A stretch of 64,000 nt of DNA from Pseudoalteromonas luteoviolacea (GTDB lineage Bacteria; Pseudomonadota; Gammaproteobacteria; Enterobacterales; Alteromonadaceae), in assembly GCF_001750165.1 (NCBI RefSeq), contig NZ_CP015411.1, positions 2,446,001 to 2,510,000 of the forward strand, written 5' to 3'. Positions 35,433-44,518 of this stretch are shown one piece after another; the stretch's first letter is position 1; each line of letters begins with the position of its first letter. Made by a program: the position numbers and the translations under genes. The notes beneath the pieces are model-generated. The model ran no database searches. It was not told the origin of the DNA and worked only from the letters and a program-made list of their open reading frames with translations.

Positions 35433-35443
35433 GGAGCATCGCC

Positions 35444-36379
35444 ATGAGTGATGGAATGCCATTTACCCCCGACGTACAGCAAACGGCGATAGCAATTGCG
35501 TATAACAACCGTCAATTAATCGCAGATAGATTACTCCCCTATGCGTCAGTGAATAGACGAGAGTACAAATGGGGTGAGTACAATTTAGCTGACAAGTTCA
35601 CAGTGCCAGATACTAAAATTGGCCGTAAGTCAGAACCAAACCAAGTTGAGTTTGGCTATGAAGAGCAAACAGGCTCTGTGACCGATTATGGCTTATCTGA
35701 CGTTGTACCAAACGACGATATTACGAATGCGCCCGCTAATCACAGCCCGCTCAATGTCGCTACTGAAAACATTACGGACCTAGTATTACTTGGCCGTGAA
35801 GTACGGGTAGCTCAAAAATTTTCAGATCCAACCAACTTCGGTATTCACAAAAAGCTGGGCACCGGGAGCTTAAAAAAACTGGATGACCCAAACCTTGATA
35901 TTTTGCGTTGGCTCCTAAGTTTGCTCGACGAACCATTAATGCGACCCAATAGCATGACCATGTCATTTAAAGTTGCTACGGCCCTTAGGACTAATAAAAA
36001 GCTGCTTAAAGGCTATAACGGGACAACTGGAGACGAAGGGCTTGTACCTTGGGCTTATATAAAAGAGTCGCTAGAGATAGAGCATATCAACATTGGCCAG
36101 GCGCGATTGAACATCGCCAAAAAAGGTAAAACACCTGTCTTTGAACGGGCTTGGGGCGACAACCTTGCATTTACTTATCATGACCCGCTAGCCAGCTTCG
36201 AAAACAAACGTATGACCTTTGGTCTGACGGCGCGTTACAAGAACCGAGAGTCAGGTAACAAACCTGTGTCTGCCGGGCTACGTGGCGGTACCAAAGTCAT
36301 TGTGGGTGAATCAGTCGAAGAGCAAATCATAGCCAAAGGGTGTGGTTTGTTGCTCACCGATGTATTGACCACAGCATAA
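35444..36379 (+). CDS. Major capsid protein, HK97-fold
   Basis: A 311-residue shell protein of the Mu-like/B3-like group. The N-terminus PFTPDVQQTAIAIAYNNRQLIADRLLP and the middle FADPTNFGIHKK-like (here FSDPTNFGIHKKLG) and TALRTNKKLLKGYNG stretches are typical. The later AWGDNLAFTYHDP matches the family C-terminal part. Good GGAGC ribosome-binding site. A hairpin follows the stop. Confidence 0.85.
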   Translation: MSDGMPFTPDVQQTAIAIAYNNRQLIADRLLPYASVNRREYKWGEYNLADKFTVPDTKIGRKSEPNQVEFGYEEQTGSVTDYGLSDVVPNDDITNAPANHSPLNVATENITDLVLLGREVRVAQKFSDPTNFGIHKKLGTGSLKKLDDPNLDILRWLLSLLDEPLMRPNSMTMSFKVATALRTNKKLLKGYNGTTGDEGLVPWAYIKESLEIEHINIGQARLNIAKKGKTPVFERAWGDNLAFTYHDPLASFENKRMTFGLTARYKNRESGNKPVSAGLRGGTKVIVGESVEEQIIAKGCGLLLTDVLTTA

Positions 36380-36402
36380 CGATTTAGCCATTAACTCCCT
36401 AT

Positions 36403-36416
36403 GGGGCTTCGGCCCC
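36403..36416 (+). terminator. Hairpin after capsid gene
   Basis: GGGGC-TTCG-GCCCC, a stable stem with UUCG-type tetraloop, followed by TTTATAAATA. It lies in the 58-base gap before the next head gene and may lower transcription of downstream genes relative to capsid. Confidence 0.6.
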
Positions 36417-36437
36417 TTTATAAATAAGGAAAGACCT

Positions 36438-36908
36438 ATGTTTGTAAATACGCAACACACAGTAAATACCTTGGGCGTAAATCGATTGGTTGATTATGCA
36501 AATGGTCGTTTTTCGATTGGGTTTGATGCGCAAGATATCACAGACAACGATATTAAAACCGCGCTGTTAGTCACACCTGAAACAGACATTCAAACCACCG
36601 TATTTAATTGGTTTGAAACTGCCTCGACCAATGTAAACAACACGATTGCTGGTTACGTGGCCAAGCTTGAGCTCACACAAGCGGAAGTGGATGCTTCACC
36701 CCTGCTTGGCATTGCAGCAGACTTAATGCGCTACGAACTGTGCAACAACGACGCCGACGAAGGTTTAATGACCAGACGTAAAAACGCCATGCAGGAGCTT
36801 AGCAAAATTGAGGCGGGCACCATTCAAATTAAAGCACCCTCGCCTGTGGCGTCTGGCCCTATTCAAACTAAAACCCCAAGCAGTAATTTTGATTGGGCTA
36901 GGTACTAA
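36438..36908 (+). CDS. Head-tail connector-type protein, gp36-like
   Basis: A 156-residue protein in the position of Mu gp36 (DUF1320), between capsid and gpG. It has an acidic helical body (DITDNDIKTALLVTPETDIQ, then LGIAADLMRYELCNND), as expected for a head completion protein, and a flexible C-terminus with near-repeats IQIKAPSPVASGPIQTKTPS. Assignment is by position and general composition. Confidence 0.55.
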   Translation: MFVNTQHTVNTLGVNRLVDYANGRFSIGFDAQDITDNDIKTALLVTPETDIQTTVFNWFETASTNVNNTIAGYVAKLELTQAEVDASPLLGIAADLMRYELCNNDADEGLMTRRKNAMQELSKIEAGTIQIKAPSPVASGPIQTKTPSSNFDWARY

Positions 36909-36911
36909 ACC

Positions 36912-37334
36912 ATGGCGGGCGTATTCATTGATATCTCGGGCGATGCGTTAGAGAAGTTACAGTTACTTCGACATAAAAGCGCTGTGCCTGAAGATATTCT
37001 AGACGATGTCGGGGCCTTTCTAGATATGGATGTCACAACTCGATTTTTAAACGAACTCGCCCCAGATGGAAGTCGGTGGGAGCAATCAGAAGCAGCCAAA
37101 GAACGTACAGGTTTAACGCTGACTGACCAACGTAACTTAGCAGGCTCAGTAACGCATAACGTTGAAGGCGATGAATTAGTGCATGGTTTGGGTGAAGAAT
37201 ACGCGGCTATTCACCATTTCGGCGGTAAAACAGGTCGTGGCCATACGGTTACGCTCCCTGCTCGCCAGATAATTGGCATTGAGCAATATCAAGCTGGCGT
37301 CATCGTTGAAACGCTCACTGGTTGGCTAGTTTAG
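36912..37334 (+). CDS. Virion morphogenesis protein, Mu gpG-like
   Basis: A 140-residue protein of the gpG / phage virion morphogenesis family, needed for tail completion or head-tail joining. Family motifs: FLNELAPDGSRWEQSEAAKE and LTLTDQRNLAGSVTHNVEGD, then EYAAIHHFGGKTGRG and the final VTLPARQIIGI. Normal length. It follows the gp36-like gene after three bases. In Mu, gpG lies next to F, so here it has stayed with the capsid side. Confidence 0.85.
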   Translation: MAGVFIDISGDALEKLQLLRHKSAVPEDILDDVGAFLDMDVTTRFLNELAPDGSRWEQSEAAKERTGLTLTDQRNLAGSVTHNVEGDELVHGLGEEYAAIHHFGGKTGRGHTVTLPARQIIGIEQYQAGVIVETLTGWLV

Positions 37335-37340
37335 ATGGAG

Positions 37341-37368
37341 TTTAAAGCATGTTTAATTTCGATTTAAA
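37341..37368. repeat. TTTAAA-type boxes at 11-bp spacing over a gene start
   Basis: TTTAAA at 37,341, TTTAAT at 37,352 and TTTAAA at 37,363 span the start codon of the next gene. Spacing equals that of the intergenic arrays. Chance cannot be excluded here. Confidence 0.35.
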
Positions 37369-37786
37369 CCACATTGAAAGCGCGTTGACTAAAGCACGAA
37401 TTGCCAAAGTCGGCTTTGCCCCTGACTTTAATCAGGCGCGTAGTAAACCCGTGCATACGCCTTTGTTGTACGTTTTGCCACTCGATGAAGATTACCAATC
37501 AACAAATAGCATTACGGGCCAAGACGAATACGCGGTGAATGAGTTGTTTGCAGTCATGATTGTTGTCCCCTGTCATATAGCCAACAGGCAAACCGACACA
37601 CAAATTGAACAGCTGAGAGAGCGCGTAAAAGCGGCGCTTGCTGGCCTAACCGTTACGCCCTATGAGCCCATTAAGCTGCATCGGGGCCGCATGGTGGAGC
37701 TAAACCAACAGACAAAAAACCTCATTTATCAGTGCCAGTTTTCTGTCTCCGGGCACATAACCATCAACACCAAGGAGCCAACATGA
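37349..37786 (+). CDS. Tail terminator-like protein
   Basis: A 145-residue alpha/beta protein in the place of the tail terminator (gp37-like) that caps the tail tube at the head end. Features: SKPVHTPLLYVLPLDEDYQ, a strand FAVMIVVPCHIANR, then IEQLRERVKAALAGLTVTPY and LHRGRMVELNQQTKNLIYQC. These fit the phage tail terminator fold. Its end overlaps the next small gene. Confidence 0.65.
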   Translation: MFNFDLNHIESALTKARIAKVGFAPDFNQARSKPVHTPLLYVLPLDEDYQSTNSITGQDEYAVNELFAVMIVVPCHIANRQTDTQIEQLRERVKAALAGLTVTPYEPIKLHRGRMVELNQQTKNLIYQCQFSVSGHITINTKEPT

Positions 37787-37935
37787 AAGACGATAAACCA
37801 ACCCCTAAGAAACACAGCCCATGTGAAATAGCCCAGCAAGTACAAAAGGCACTTAAACAAAATGGTAACCGTAGCAATGTTGCCGGTGCATTTGTACTTG
37901 AGGGCGACACCATTAAACCAGGAGCAGCATCATGA
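37783..37935 (+). CDS. Small hypothetical tail-region protein
   Basis: A 50-residue basic protein (MKDDKPTPKKHSPCEIAQQV...) with overlap at both ends: it starts in the stop of the terminator gene and ends in an ATGA with the tail tube gene. ATG 37,783 is chosen because AAGGAG precedes it. Similar short proteins precede the tube gene in B3-like phages, but no function is known. Confidence 0.55.
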   Translation: MKDDKPTPKKHSPCEIAQQVQKALKQNGNRSNVAGAFVLEGDTIKPGAAS

Positions 37936-38828
37936 GCTGGCGATTTAAAGACCGTTTAATAATGGCGGATTCATTGGGAACGACCCTCACTGGCAACCAT
38001 GCGATATATGCCAGTGAAGTTGAGTTCAACATTGAAGCCGAAACCGAAAAAGACGAAGTTGAGCGCGCTCATTCTGGCTCAAGCCTAGAGATTATGTACG
38101 GTGAGCATGTAACGCTGAATTTTAAAACACCGCTGGCAATGAGTGGCAGCGCAGGCGCGGCCCCGGCGATTGCACCGCTTTTATTAGCATGTGGCATGGT
38201 ACAAGTATCGAGTGCCAATGCAGTCACCTTCACCAAAGGCGCAGCCACCAAAGCCTCGTGTTTAATGCGCTTTGGCCAAAATACGCACGTACTCACCGAG
38301 ATGTTAGGTACGTTCAGTATCAATCTTGAAAAAGGTCAGCCCATGATTAACTGGCAGTTTAAAGGCCTATTCAGTGCGCCGGTACAATCAAGCGGCCCGC
38401 CACCAGTTGATTGGTCTCGATGGAAAAAGCCAAGCACGTTAGGTGTGAGCAACAAAAGCGCGTTTAAATTAAATGGCCTTGCGCGCACATTGCACAAACT
38501 CACCGTTGATGTGGGTAACAATGTGGTGTTTGACCGGGCAATCAATCACGAAGAAATCATGATCACAGGCCATGAGTCTACCGCAAACATCACTGTCACC
38601 AGTGATTCATTATCCATTTTCAATCCGTTTGAGCTGGCTGGCAGTATACAAACCTTTGAGTTTAACCACGGCCAAGGCGCAGGTAACAAAGTGACGTTAT
38701 TAGGTCGCTTTCAAATGCCCACACCAAAATATGCCAGCTTAGAGAGCGAGCTCACAGGCTACGAACTGGACGGAAAGTTAGTCCCCAGTGACAGTGGCTA
38801 TGACGAATTAACCTTTGTATTTGAGTGA
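37932..38828 (+). CDS. Tail tube (major tail) protein
   Basis: A 298-residue beta-rich protein matching the major tail protein position and style of siphoviral transposable phages. Notable parts: TTLTGNHAIYASEVEFNIEA, ALAPLLLACGM-like (here IAPLLLACGMVQ), and the late TANITVTSDSLSIFNPFE. It forms the hollow tail shaft. Overlaps its neighbours by four bases on each side. Confidence 0.75.
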   Translation: MSWRFKDRLIMADSLGTTLTGNHAIYASEVEFNIEAETEKDEVERAHSGSSLEIMYGEHVTLNFKTPLAMSGSAGAAPAIAPLLLACGMVQVSSANAVTFTKGAATKASCLMRFGQNTHVLTEMLGTFSINLEKGQPMINWQFKGLFSAPVQSSGPPPVDWSRWKKPSTLGVSNKSAFKLNGLARTLHKLTVDVGNNVVFDRAINHEEIMITGHESTANITVTSDSLSIFNPFELAGSIQTFEFNHGQGAGNKVTLLGRFQMPTPKYASLESELTGYELDGKLVPSDSGYDELTFVFE

Positions 38829-39160
38829 TCCTTATGAAACTAAAAAAATTAGAGCAATTAAAAGACGCCACCATTCATGCCCCACTTCATTTTGAATATG
38901 GCGGCGTGGAGTTTAAGTTCAACGCACACATTAAGTTGGTGCCAGAAGGCGACATTGAAAAGCTCACCGACCCACGCAACACCACAGATAAAGTCATTGT
39001 TGAACAGTTACTTGTTGGTTGGGACGACTTTGTTGATGAAGGTAAAAGCATCCCGTTCTCAAAAGACGTGCTTCACGAAATGCTGGGCTTTGGTGGTATC
39101 GCTGGGCGTTTATCAGCCGAATGCATCAATGCGCAATATCGAGTGCAGGAAAAAAACTAA
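38825..39160 (+). CDS. Tail assembly chaperone, short form (G-like)
   Basis: A 111-residue chaperone that, with its frameshifted long form, loads tape measure protein before tube assembly. Acidic and helical C-terminus (LVGWDDFVDEGKSIPFSKD). It stops at TAA 39,158-39,160, directly after the slippery heptamer A-AAA-AAC at 39,151-39,157. A -1 shift there fuses it to the open frame ending at 39,528, giving a product of about 234 residues. Confidence 0.8.
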   Translation: MILMKLKKLEQLKDATIHAPLHFEYGGVEFKFNAHIKLVPEGDIEKLTDPRNTTDKVIVEQLLVGWDDFVDEGKSIPFSKDVLHEMLGFGGIAGRLSAECINAQYRVQEKN

Positions 39161-39197
39161 TCGACGTGGCCAAGTGGTTTGTGGGTGACTTGGCCAC
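39151..39197 (+). promoter_or_regulatory. Programmed -1 frameshift signal
   Basis: Heptamer A-AAA-AAC (39,151-39,157) in the frame of the short chaperone, followed by stop TAA, an 8-base spacer, and a perfect 10-bp stem GTGGCCAAGT (39,166-39,175) / ACTTGGCCAC (39,188-39,197) with a 12-base loop. This is the standard slippery site plus stimulatory hairpin found between G and T in long-tailed phages. Confidence 0.9.
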
Positions 39198-39528
39198 ACA
39201 ATCTAAAGCACTTGATGATGACTTAGCCCATTTTGGTGCGCCGGTTGAACCAGTAAAAAGCAAAGCAGATTTATACGTACTCCCACAAAATTGGGTAGCG
39301 GTTAAAGCGCTTTCTACTGCCAATACGCAGTGGCAATACTGTAAGGATGGCATTGAATTGGCTCTTGATTATGCCAGGGCTGAAATTGCTTGGCGCTATG
39401 CGGATATTGCCCTCACCCCCACTGATTTTGACAAGCTCCAATATCTAGAACGAACAATAATAAAGCTCTTGAGGCAGACTGATGAAAAACCAACTGAATT
39501 TGGCCTTACGCTTACGATACGACGGTAA
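39156..39528 (+). CDS. Tail assembly chaperone, frameshift extension (T-like)
   Basis: The -1 frame gives KKLIDVAKWFVGDLATQSKA after the shift and runs to 39,528. It contains a helical domain, including EIAWRYADIALTPTDFDKLQ, that by analogy with lambda T binds soluble tube protein while the shared G part binds the tape measure. It has no good own start: an ATG at 39,121 lies inside the short form and lacks a ribosome-binding site. Its end overlaps the tape measure start by 47 bases. Confidence 0.75.
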
Positions 39529-42418
39529 AGCGGTAACATCCGGCACTAACAAGAACATACAGGACTTAAACCGCCTGCCTCATGCCATTCAAAATCAAGT
39601 AGCTGCGAATCAACGTTTGGGTGCAAGTCAGTCAAAGGTTATGCAGCAACAGTCTGCAATGGGTAAACAGCTGGGTGTGCTACAAAGTGGCTATGAGCAA
39701 TTGGGAATGACACTGGCAAGCGTTGCATCTATAGGCACAGCTGCAATTTTTATCCGTGATACAGGCGCAGCGCAGCAATTAGATACTCGGCTGCAAGGGT
39801 TGACCGATTCTACCCGCGAATACCAACAAGTACAAAGCTATCTGTTTGAAGCTGCTGATAGACTTAATACAAGCTACGTATTGTTATCTGACTCATATAC
39901 AAAAATGCTTAATTTAGAGCCTTTAATATCTAAGTCAGAAGGTATTCAAATACTCGAAGGATACGCAAATGCAGCGGCTAAAATCGGTGCAGCCAATGCC
40001 CAAGTATCTCAATCACTGTATGGCCTTGAACAAGGCCTAGGCAGTAATGTAATTCGAGCTGAAGAGTTTAATCAAATAGTCGAGCCTATGCCTGGGCTAT
40101 TACAACAATTAGAAAAAGCGTCAGGTTTAGTAAACGGTCAATTGCGTCGAATGGTGAATGATGGCCGTATTACAAGCCAAATGTTTAAACGCTATTTAAT
40201 AAAGGCTTTAAACGAGTATGCGGGTGCGGCTGAGGCTACCGAGGGCAAAATAAACGCATCCTTTGCTGAGATGAGCAACGAGTATCAGCGTTTAATTCGT
40301 GAGTATGAAAAGCCAGTCAATTTTGCGGTGACTGGCGTAGCCGATGCTGTCACGGCAGGAATGCGAGAACTGCGTGAAAACCAAGACCTAGTTGAAGGAC
40401 TAACAACCTCGGCAACGGCATTAGCAATTGTACTCGGAGGCAAACTGGCAGGCGGTGCAGCTAAAGCGACAGCGGCATTTACCACGACGACGATGGCAAA
40501 GCATAAGGCACTGCAAGCAGACTTACAATTAGCTGCATATAATCAACGTTTAGCAGCAGAGGAACAAAGACGTGCAATACAAGAGCAAGCTGCCGCTCAG
40601 CGCCAACTGGCAATGGCTAGCAATACAGCGCTTAGAACAAAGGCCATTCATCAACTGGCCCTGGCTAATCAACGAGCGACACTTGCACAAACCAACCTCA
40701 ATGCAGCAACAGCCACTTATTCTGTCGTGTCTAAACGCGCAGCTTTATCTAGTCGCGCATTAAGCGGTGCAATGGGGCTATTAGGTGGCCCAGTTGGATT
40801 AGCTGTTACTGCAGGTTTGGCTATCGCCTATTTTGCGAGCCAAGGTGACAAAGCATCTACTAGCTCAAAAAGATTAGAAACACACTTGTACGATTTGGGC
40901 GATGCGTTCGATTCGGTTAACAACGTCAGTGCTAAAGCGCAAATCGCCTCTGCGTCAAAGCAAACAATCAACTACACAAACAACATTCAAAACGCGTATA
41001 AACGTATTAAGCAGCTGCGCCAACAAATGAATAACGCTAGCAGTGACCGCGCTAAATTTACATACCAAAACCAAATTGCTGGCATTGAGCGCTACATCAA
41101 CGAGCAAGCAAAACTGCGTAGCGAGTCCATGAAAACCGCTGCACAAGCAGCAAACCTGCAGCAAAACCTCAAAGCAATAGATTGGAAGCAAATAGCGGAA
41201 AACACCAAACAAGCCACTAACGCCCTGCCCCAAAACATTCAGCAGCTTCAGCTTTCGCTACTAGGAGAAGAAGCCAGGCTAAAAGCCAGCTATGAAAAAC
41301 GCAAAGCCATGGTCATACAAGCCCGTGAAAATGACCATGGCAATAAAGCCAAATACGATGCAATTTTGAAGCAGCTAGACGCCAAGCTTCACGCGGACCA
41401 GCAAGCATTAACAGACAAGCATGAAGCAGAAAAAACACGTATCCAAAACCAAGCAGAAGAAAAGCGTAAAAACGATTTACGTGCAGAGCTAGAAGACCGC
41501 ATTGCACAAATCAAAGGCTATGCAAACCGTGAAGCACTTGCCAGTTACAACAACCAGCTGGCAGTAGAAGAAGCAAAACAACAAGCCCGTATCGACGCAA
41601 AACGGCGTGGCATGTTAGGTCTTGCTTCAAATGATGAAGTCGGCGAAATCAAGTACAACGCCGACAATCAAATTCGAAACCTAGAGCGACAGCAAGAACT
41701 GAACGCAGCGAGAGGATTTCACAGCCAGCGCGAAGCCGATGAATACGCCCATCAAGAACGGCTAATGCAAGCCCGTACACAAAAAACGGGACCTATGCAA
41801 AAACACTTAATGGAGTTTGCGAACTGGGAGACTAAAAACGCCCGCGAGAAAACATCTGCCGTTGTTGGCTTAGGCGCTGCTGGCTTTAAGGCCATGGCAG
41901 GCCAAAGTAAAACCGCGTTTAAGCTGTATAAAGCGTTTTCAATCACTCAAGCGATGATTAAAACCTATGAGTCAGCAACTGGCGCATATGCAGCATTAGC
42001 CCCTATTCCTGTCGTTGGCCCTGCACTTGGTGCCGCTGCAGCTGCGGCCGCCGTCGCAATGGGTTTACAGCAAGTCCGCATGATAAAGGCACAGCAACCT
42101 GCTGGTATCGCACACGGTGGTTTAGACTACGTACCAAACGAAAGTACTTACATCCTGCAGCGTGGTGAACGTGTCCTCTCTCCAAAGCAAAACGTCGAAA
42201 TCAGCCACATGGCGCGGCATTACAACGCTGGCAATCGCCAAACTGCAGGTCAAAATGTGGTGTTCAATATTACAAATCAGATCACCGTAGAAGGTGCGGC
42301 CAATGCCGAGCAAGGCAATGTCATTGGTGCAAACTTGACTCGGCAGATTGAGGCTGTATTTGTTGAAAGTATAAACTCTCGCGGGGCTGTGTTTAGGGCG
42401 ATTTCATTAACTTTTTAG
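39482..42418 (+). CDS. Tail tape measure protein
   Basis: A 978-residue protein that sets tail length (about 145 nm if 1.5 angstrom per residue) and travels with DNA. The N-terminal tape measure domain is clear: LTDSTREYQQVQSYLFEAAD, LNTSYVLLSDSYTKMLNLEP and IRAEEFNQIVEPMPGLLQQL (about residues 100-215). Long coiled coils follow (about 340-430 and 590-760). Hydrophobic segments lie near MGLLGGPVGLAVTAGLAIAY (about 430-450) and VPVVGPALGAAAAAAAVAMG-like (about 840-860). The C-terminus ends in a beta segment. The downstream tail genes are displaced by about 2.6 kb of cargo on the opposite strand. Confidence 0.9.
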   Translation: MKNQLNLALRLRYDGKAVTSGTNKNIQDLNRLPHAIQNQVAANQRLGASQSKVMQQQSAMGKQLGVLQSGYEQLGMTLASVASIGTAAIFIRDTGAAQQLDTRLQGLTDSTREYQQVQSYLFEAADRLNTSYVLLSDSYTKMLNLEPLISKSEGIQILEGYANAAAKIGAANAQVSQSLYGLEQGLGSNVIRAEEFNQIVEPMPGLLQQLEKASGLVNGQLRRMVNDGRITSQMFKRYLIKALNEYAGAAEATEGKINASFAEMSNEYQRLIREYEKPVNFAVTGVADAVTAGMRELRENQDLVEGLTTSATALAIVLGGKLAGGAAKATAAFTTTTMAKHKALQADLQLAAYNQRLAAEEQRRAIQEQAAAQRQLAMASNTALRTKAIHQLALANQRATLAQTNLNAATATYSVVSKRAALSSRALSGAMGLLGGPVGLAVTAGLAIAYFASQGDKASTSSKRLETHLYDLGDAFDSVNNVSAKAQIASASKQTINYTNNIQNAYKRIKQLRQQMNNASSDRAKFTYQNQIAGIERYINEQAKLRSESMKTAAQAANLQQNLKAIDWKQIAENTKQATNALPQNIQQLQLSLLGEEARLKASYEKRKAMVIQARENDHGNKAKYDAILKQLDAKLHADQQALTDKHEAEKTRIQNQAEEKRKNDLRAELEDRIAQIKGYANREALASYNNQLAVEEAKQQARIDAKRRGMLGLASNDEVGEIKYNADNQIRNLERQQELNAARGFHSQREADEYAHQERLMQARTQKTGPMQKHLMEFANWETKNAREKTSAVVGLGAAGFKAMAGQSKTAFKLYKAFSITQAMIKTYESATGAYAALAPIPVVGPALGAAAAAAAVAMGLQQVRMIKAQQPAGIAHGGLDYVPNESTYILQRGERVLSPKQNVEISHMARHYNAGNRQTAGQNVVFNITNQITVEGAANAEQGNVIGANLTRQIEAVFVESINSRGAVFRAISLTF

Positions 42419-42468
42419 TTATTTCGGAATAGGATCATCGATAGTTGTAATGTACATAAAAGTTATGC

Positions 42469-43200
42469 TTATGAATGTTCAGACATTACGTTCTGCAAAT
42501 ACTTTGACAGTCCATCCAAATCAGGAAATATTGACGCATGATGAATTCCGAAAAGTCTCAGTTCCTTGCGCAAAGCTTCCCTTATTGCATAAGGGATACG
42601 ATATTTTTTTATGGCTTTATTTTTCAATCTATCATTCAATGGTTGTCTGGGATCAGGTTGAATGGTAAAAACTCCCGATTGCGCTCGTATCCTACCTGAT
42701 ACATGAGGTGGTTTATAGATGTTAACGTGCTCATGCTCTAACGGTTTTTTTACTTTGTTCACATCAACAAAGGCGGACTTTATGGTTAAGAAATAAAACG
42801 CTGCATCACCTGAATAGTCCTCTTTTACTAAGTTTTCTTTACGAATATCTAGTTCGGAAATTGGTTCCCCCACAGCAAAGTAAAGTGCAACCAAAGGATT
42901 CGTTGACCAATCTAGCAACCTAGTTGGCAAACCATGGTGTTGAGCTAAGGCTAACCATTCCCATTCGGTATTTGGAGTTGATTGAAGGAACCCTACAGCT
43001 TGATTTTTAAATCTATCAAAGATGCTCTTTTCATCGAAGTAGCCTTTAACAAATTTTGAACTAGAGAGTCGGCCAACTTTAGGAACCAAAGAAAAATAAT
43101 CTTTAGATTCCCCTCTAAAAAAGTAACGCTCGTCAGGAGTAATTCCTTTTACAATGTTCCTAAAGTGTTCAAATGATTCAATCGTACCTGAAAATTCCAT
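42469..43200 (-). CDS. FRG-domain protein, defence candidate
   Basis: A 243-residue protein with the FRG domain: YFFRGESKDYFSLVPKVGR (about 26-44) gives the name motif, and WLALAQHHGLPTRLLDWSTN (about 82-101) plus PLVALYFAV is the most conserved part. FRG proteins recur in phage-defence loci and prophage cargo; their enzymatic activity is not well established. The gene lies on the opposite strand between the tape measure and the next tail gene, so it is a moron-type cargo gene with its own promoter. It is followed upstream by an Abi-C gene in the same orientation, 100 bases away. Confidence 0.8.
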   Translation of the reverse strand: MEFSGTIESFEHFRNIVKGITPDERYFFRGESKDYFSLVPKVGRLSSSKFVKGYFDEKSIFDRFKNQAVGFLQSTPNTEWEWLALAQHHGLPTRLLDWSTNPLVALYFAVGEPISELDIRKENLVKEDYSGDAAFYFLTIKSAFVDVNKVKKPLEHEHVNIYKPPHVSGRIRAQSGVFTIQPDPRQPLNDRLKNKAIKKYRIPYAIREALRKELRLFGIHHASIFPDLDGLSKYLQNVMSEHS

Positions 43201-43300
43201 GATTACCTTATTTTCCTGAATTTAATTCCACTAGTCTGCTGCTAAATAACATCTTTTGATATTAAGTAATAACTCTTTAAATATTTACATTAATGGGAGC

Positions 43301-44230
43301 TTAGGTGTGATTCTCTTCGCAGGTCAATAAAAATAGCAAAGTAGTCGCTGTTAGATGTAAAGTATAACTTGCGAAGTGCTCAGGAACGTTTTTAACTACT
43401 ACTCCCTGACCGTGTCCCCCTTCTTTGTTTCTCAAAGTAGGAACACCGCTTTCGAGTAACGTTCTAACCGAAGAAAATTGGTTTTGGAGATATTCAGGAA
43501 CTAATCCATTGTTGAAGCAGCTATTAATTAGTTTTTTGGATGTATCATTTTTATTGTACTGCCAGCCATGTTTATCATGAATTGCTTTCATTAGGCTTTC
43601 GAAAGATTTAAGACAATCATTAAGGCATTCTTTGTATTTCTTATTTCTATAGTGCTCGTGTGCGGATAAAAATTCGTGGTTTGCCCCTGAGTAGCACTTT
43701 TCTTTTCCTAGCAATTGAAGGACTGGTTTTACTGTTTCAGAATGAATGTATTGAGAATCAATTCGGATAAGCTCTCCAGAAATAAACTGATACCCTATCG
43801 AAGCCTCTTTAAACCTATAATTTAGTTCTTCTATTGCCGCATCTGGTGTTTGAGTTACTCCTCTGGTGCGAGAGAATTCCCAAGAATTGTTTCTAATACC
43901 GTGATCTATAACATTGAATACCAAGTCAATAATATCGAGGCATTGCTCTGTTTTATTTGTCTCTAAAAAAAAATCAAATATTGCTTCGAAATTAGTTCGC
44001 GCATCTCTTCTAAGTGCGAACACCCCATACTCTTTACATAGTGTTTGATGTATTTCTAGGTATATTTTACTGCTTACGTGATTGTACTGATCTTCAATAC
44101 CAATAGTATCTCTGACAATATGAATAACTTGGACACGGAAATTGTTTGGTATTTTACTATATTGATATACGTCTTGCGTCTTGCTTGTTAACTTCTCGCG
44201 CCTTTTAGAGAACAGCTCAAATATAGACAT
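43301..44230 (-). CDS. Abortive-infection-type protein (STM4504/CBY_0614-like, Abi-C)
   Basis: A 309-residue protein. The N-terminus MSIFELFSKRREKLTSKTQD is characteristic of the STM4504/CBY_0614 family. The C-terminal part, with YKECLNDCLKSFESLMKAIH (about 215-235) and PTLRNKEGGHGQG near the end (about 275-290), matches the Abi-C (abortive infection C-terminal) domain, whose RNxxGxGHG-like loop is conserved. Such proteins are thought to stop phage growth by harming the infected cell, by an unknown mechanism. ATG 44,230, with AAGGAG 12 bases upstream, fits the family N-terminus better than the upstream TTG. Paired with the FRG gene as prophage cargo. Confidence 0.78.
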   Translation of the reverse strand: MSIFELFSKRREKLTSKTQDVYQYSKIPNNFRVQVIHIVRDTIGIEDQYNHVSSKIYLEIHQTLCKEYGVFALRRDARTNFEAIFDFFLETNKTEQCLDIIDLVFNVIDHGIRNNSWEFSRTRGVTQTPDAAIEELNYRFKEASIGYQFISGELIRIDSQYIHSETVKPVLQLLGKEKCYSGANHEFLSAHEHYRNKKYKECLNDCLKSFESLMKAIHDKHGWQYNKNDTSKKLINSCFNNGLVPEYLQNQFSSVRTLLESGVPTLRNKEGGHGQGVVVKNVPEHFASYTLHLTATTLLFLLTCEENHT

Positions 44231-44381
44231 GTTTACTTGATACTCCTTCAATTTACTTTAAAGCTAATATGAGGGTAAATATTTTACTAGAGTAAATGTT
44301 TTGTCAATGAATATTTATGCATGTAGTTCAGGGGGCTACAGCCATTAGTATAGATTTAGGTAATGGAAGGTTGCCTTCTTA

Positions 44382-44478
44382 CCTGCTCTCTTTTTAATGT
44401 TTACTCACACAATAAAGCAAAGAGCGATAAAAAACATGGAGCACCTTCCCTACCTAAGCCCCCAAACAGCTGTGTTTA
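44382..44478 (+). pseudogene. Duplicate of the 5' end of the tail gene at 45,006
   Basis: The bases before and over the start of the tail gene (about 44,951-45,050) occur a second time here: TCACAC...AAAGAGCGATAAAAAAC, then ATGGAGCACCTTCCC and CTACCTAAGCCCCCAAA, ending GCTGTGTTT. One base is missing in the C-run, so the copy goes out of frame after MEHLP, and the similarity stops near 44,478. The copy lacks the dyad promoter element found before the real gene. It marks how the lipoprotein cargo entered: insertion with duplication, or recombination with a related phage. Confidence 0.8.
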
Positions 44479-44518
44479 AAGTAGTCCTGACTATGGTTTA
44501 TTCGCTCTCTTCAGATCT

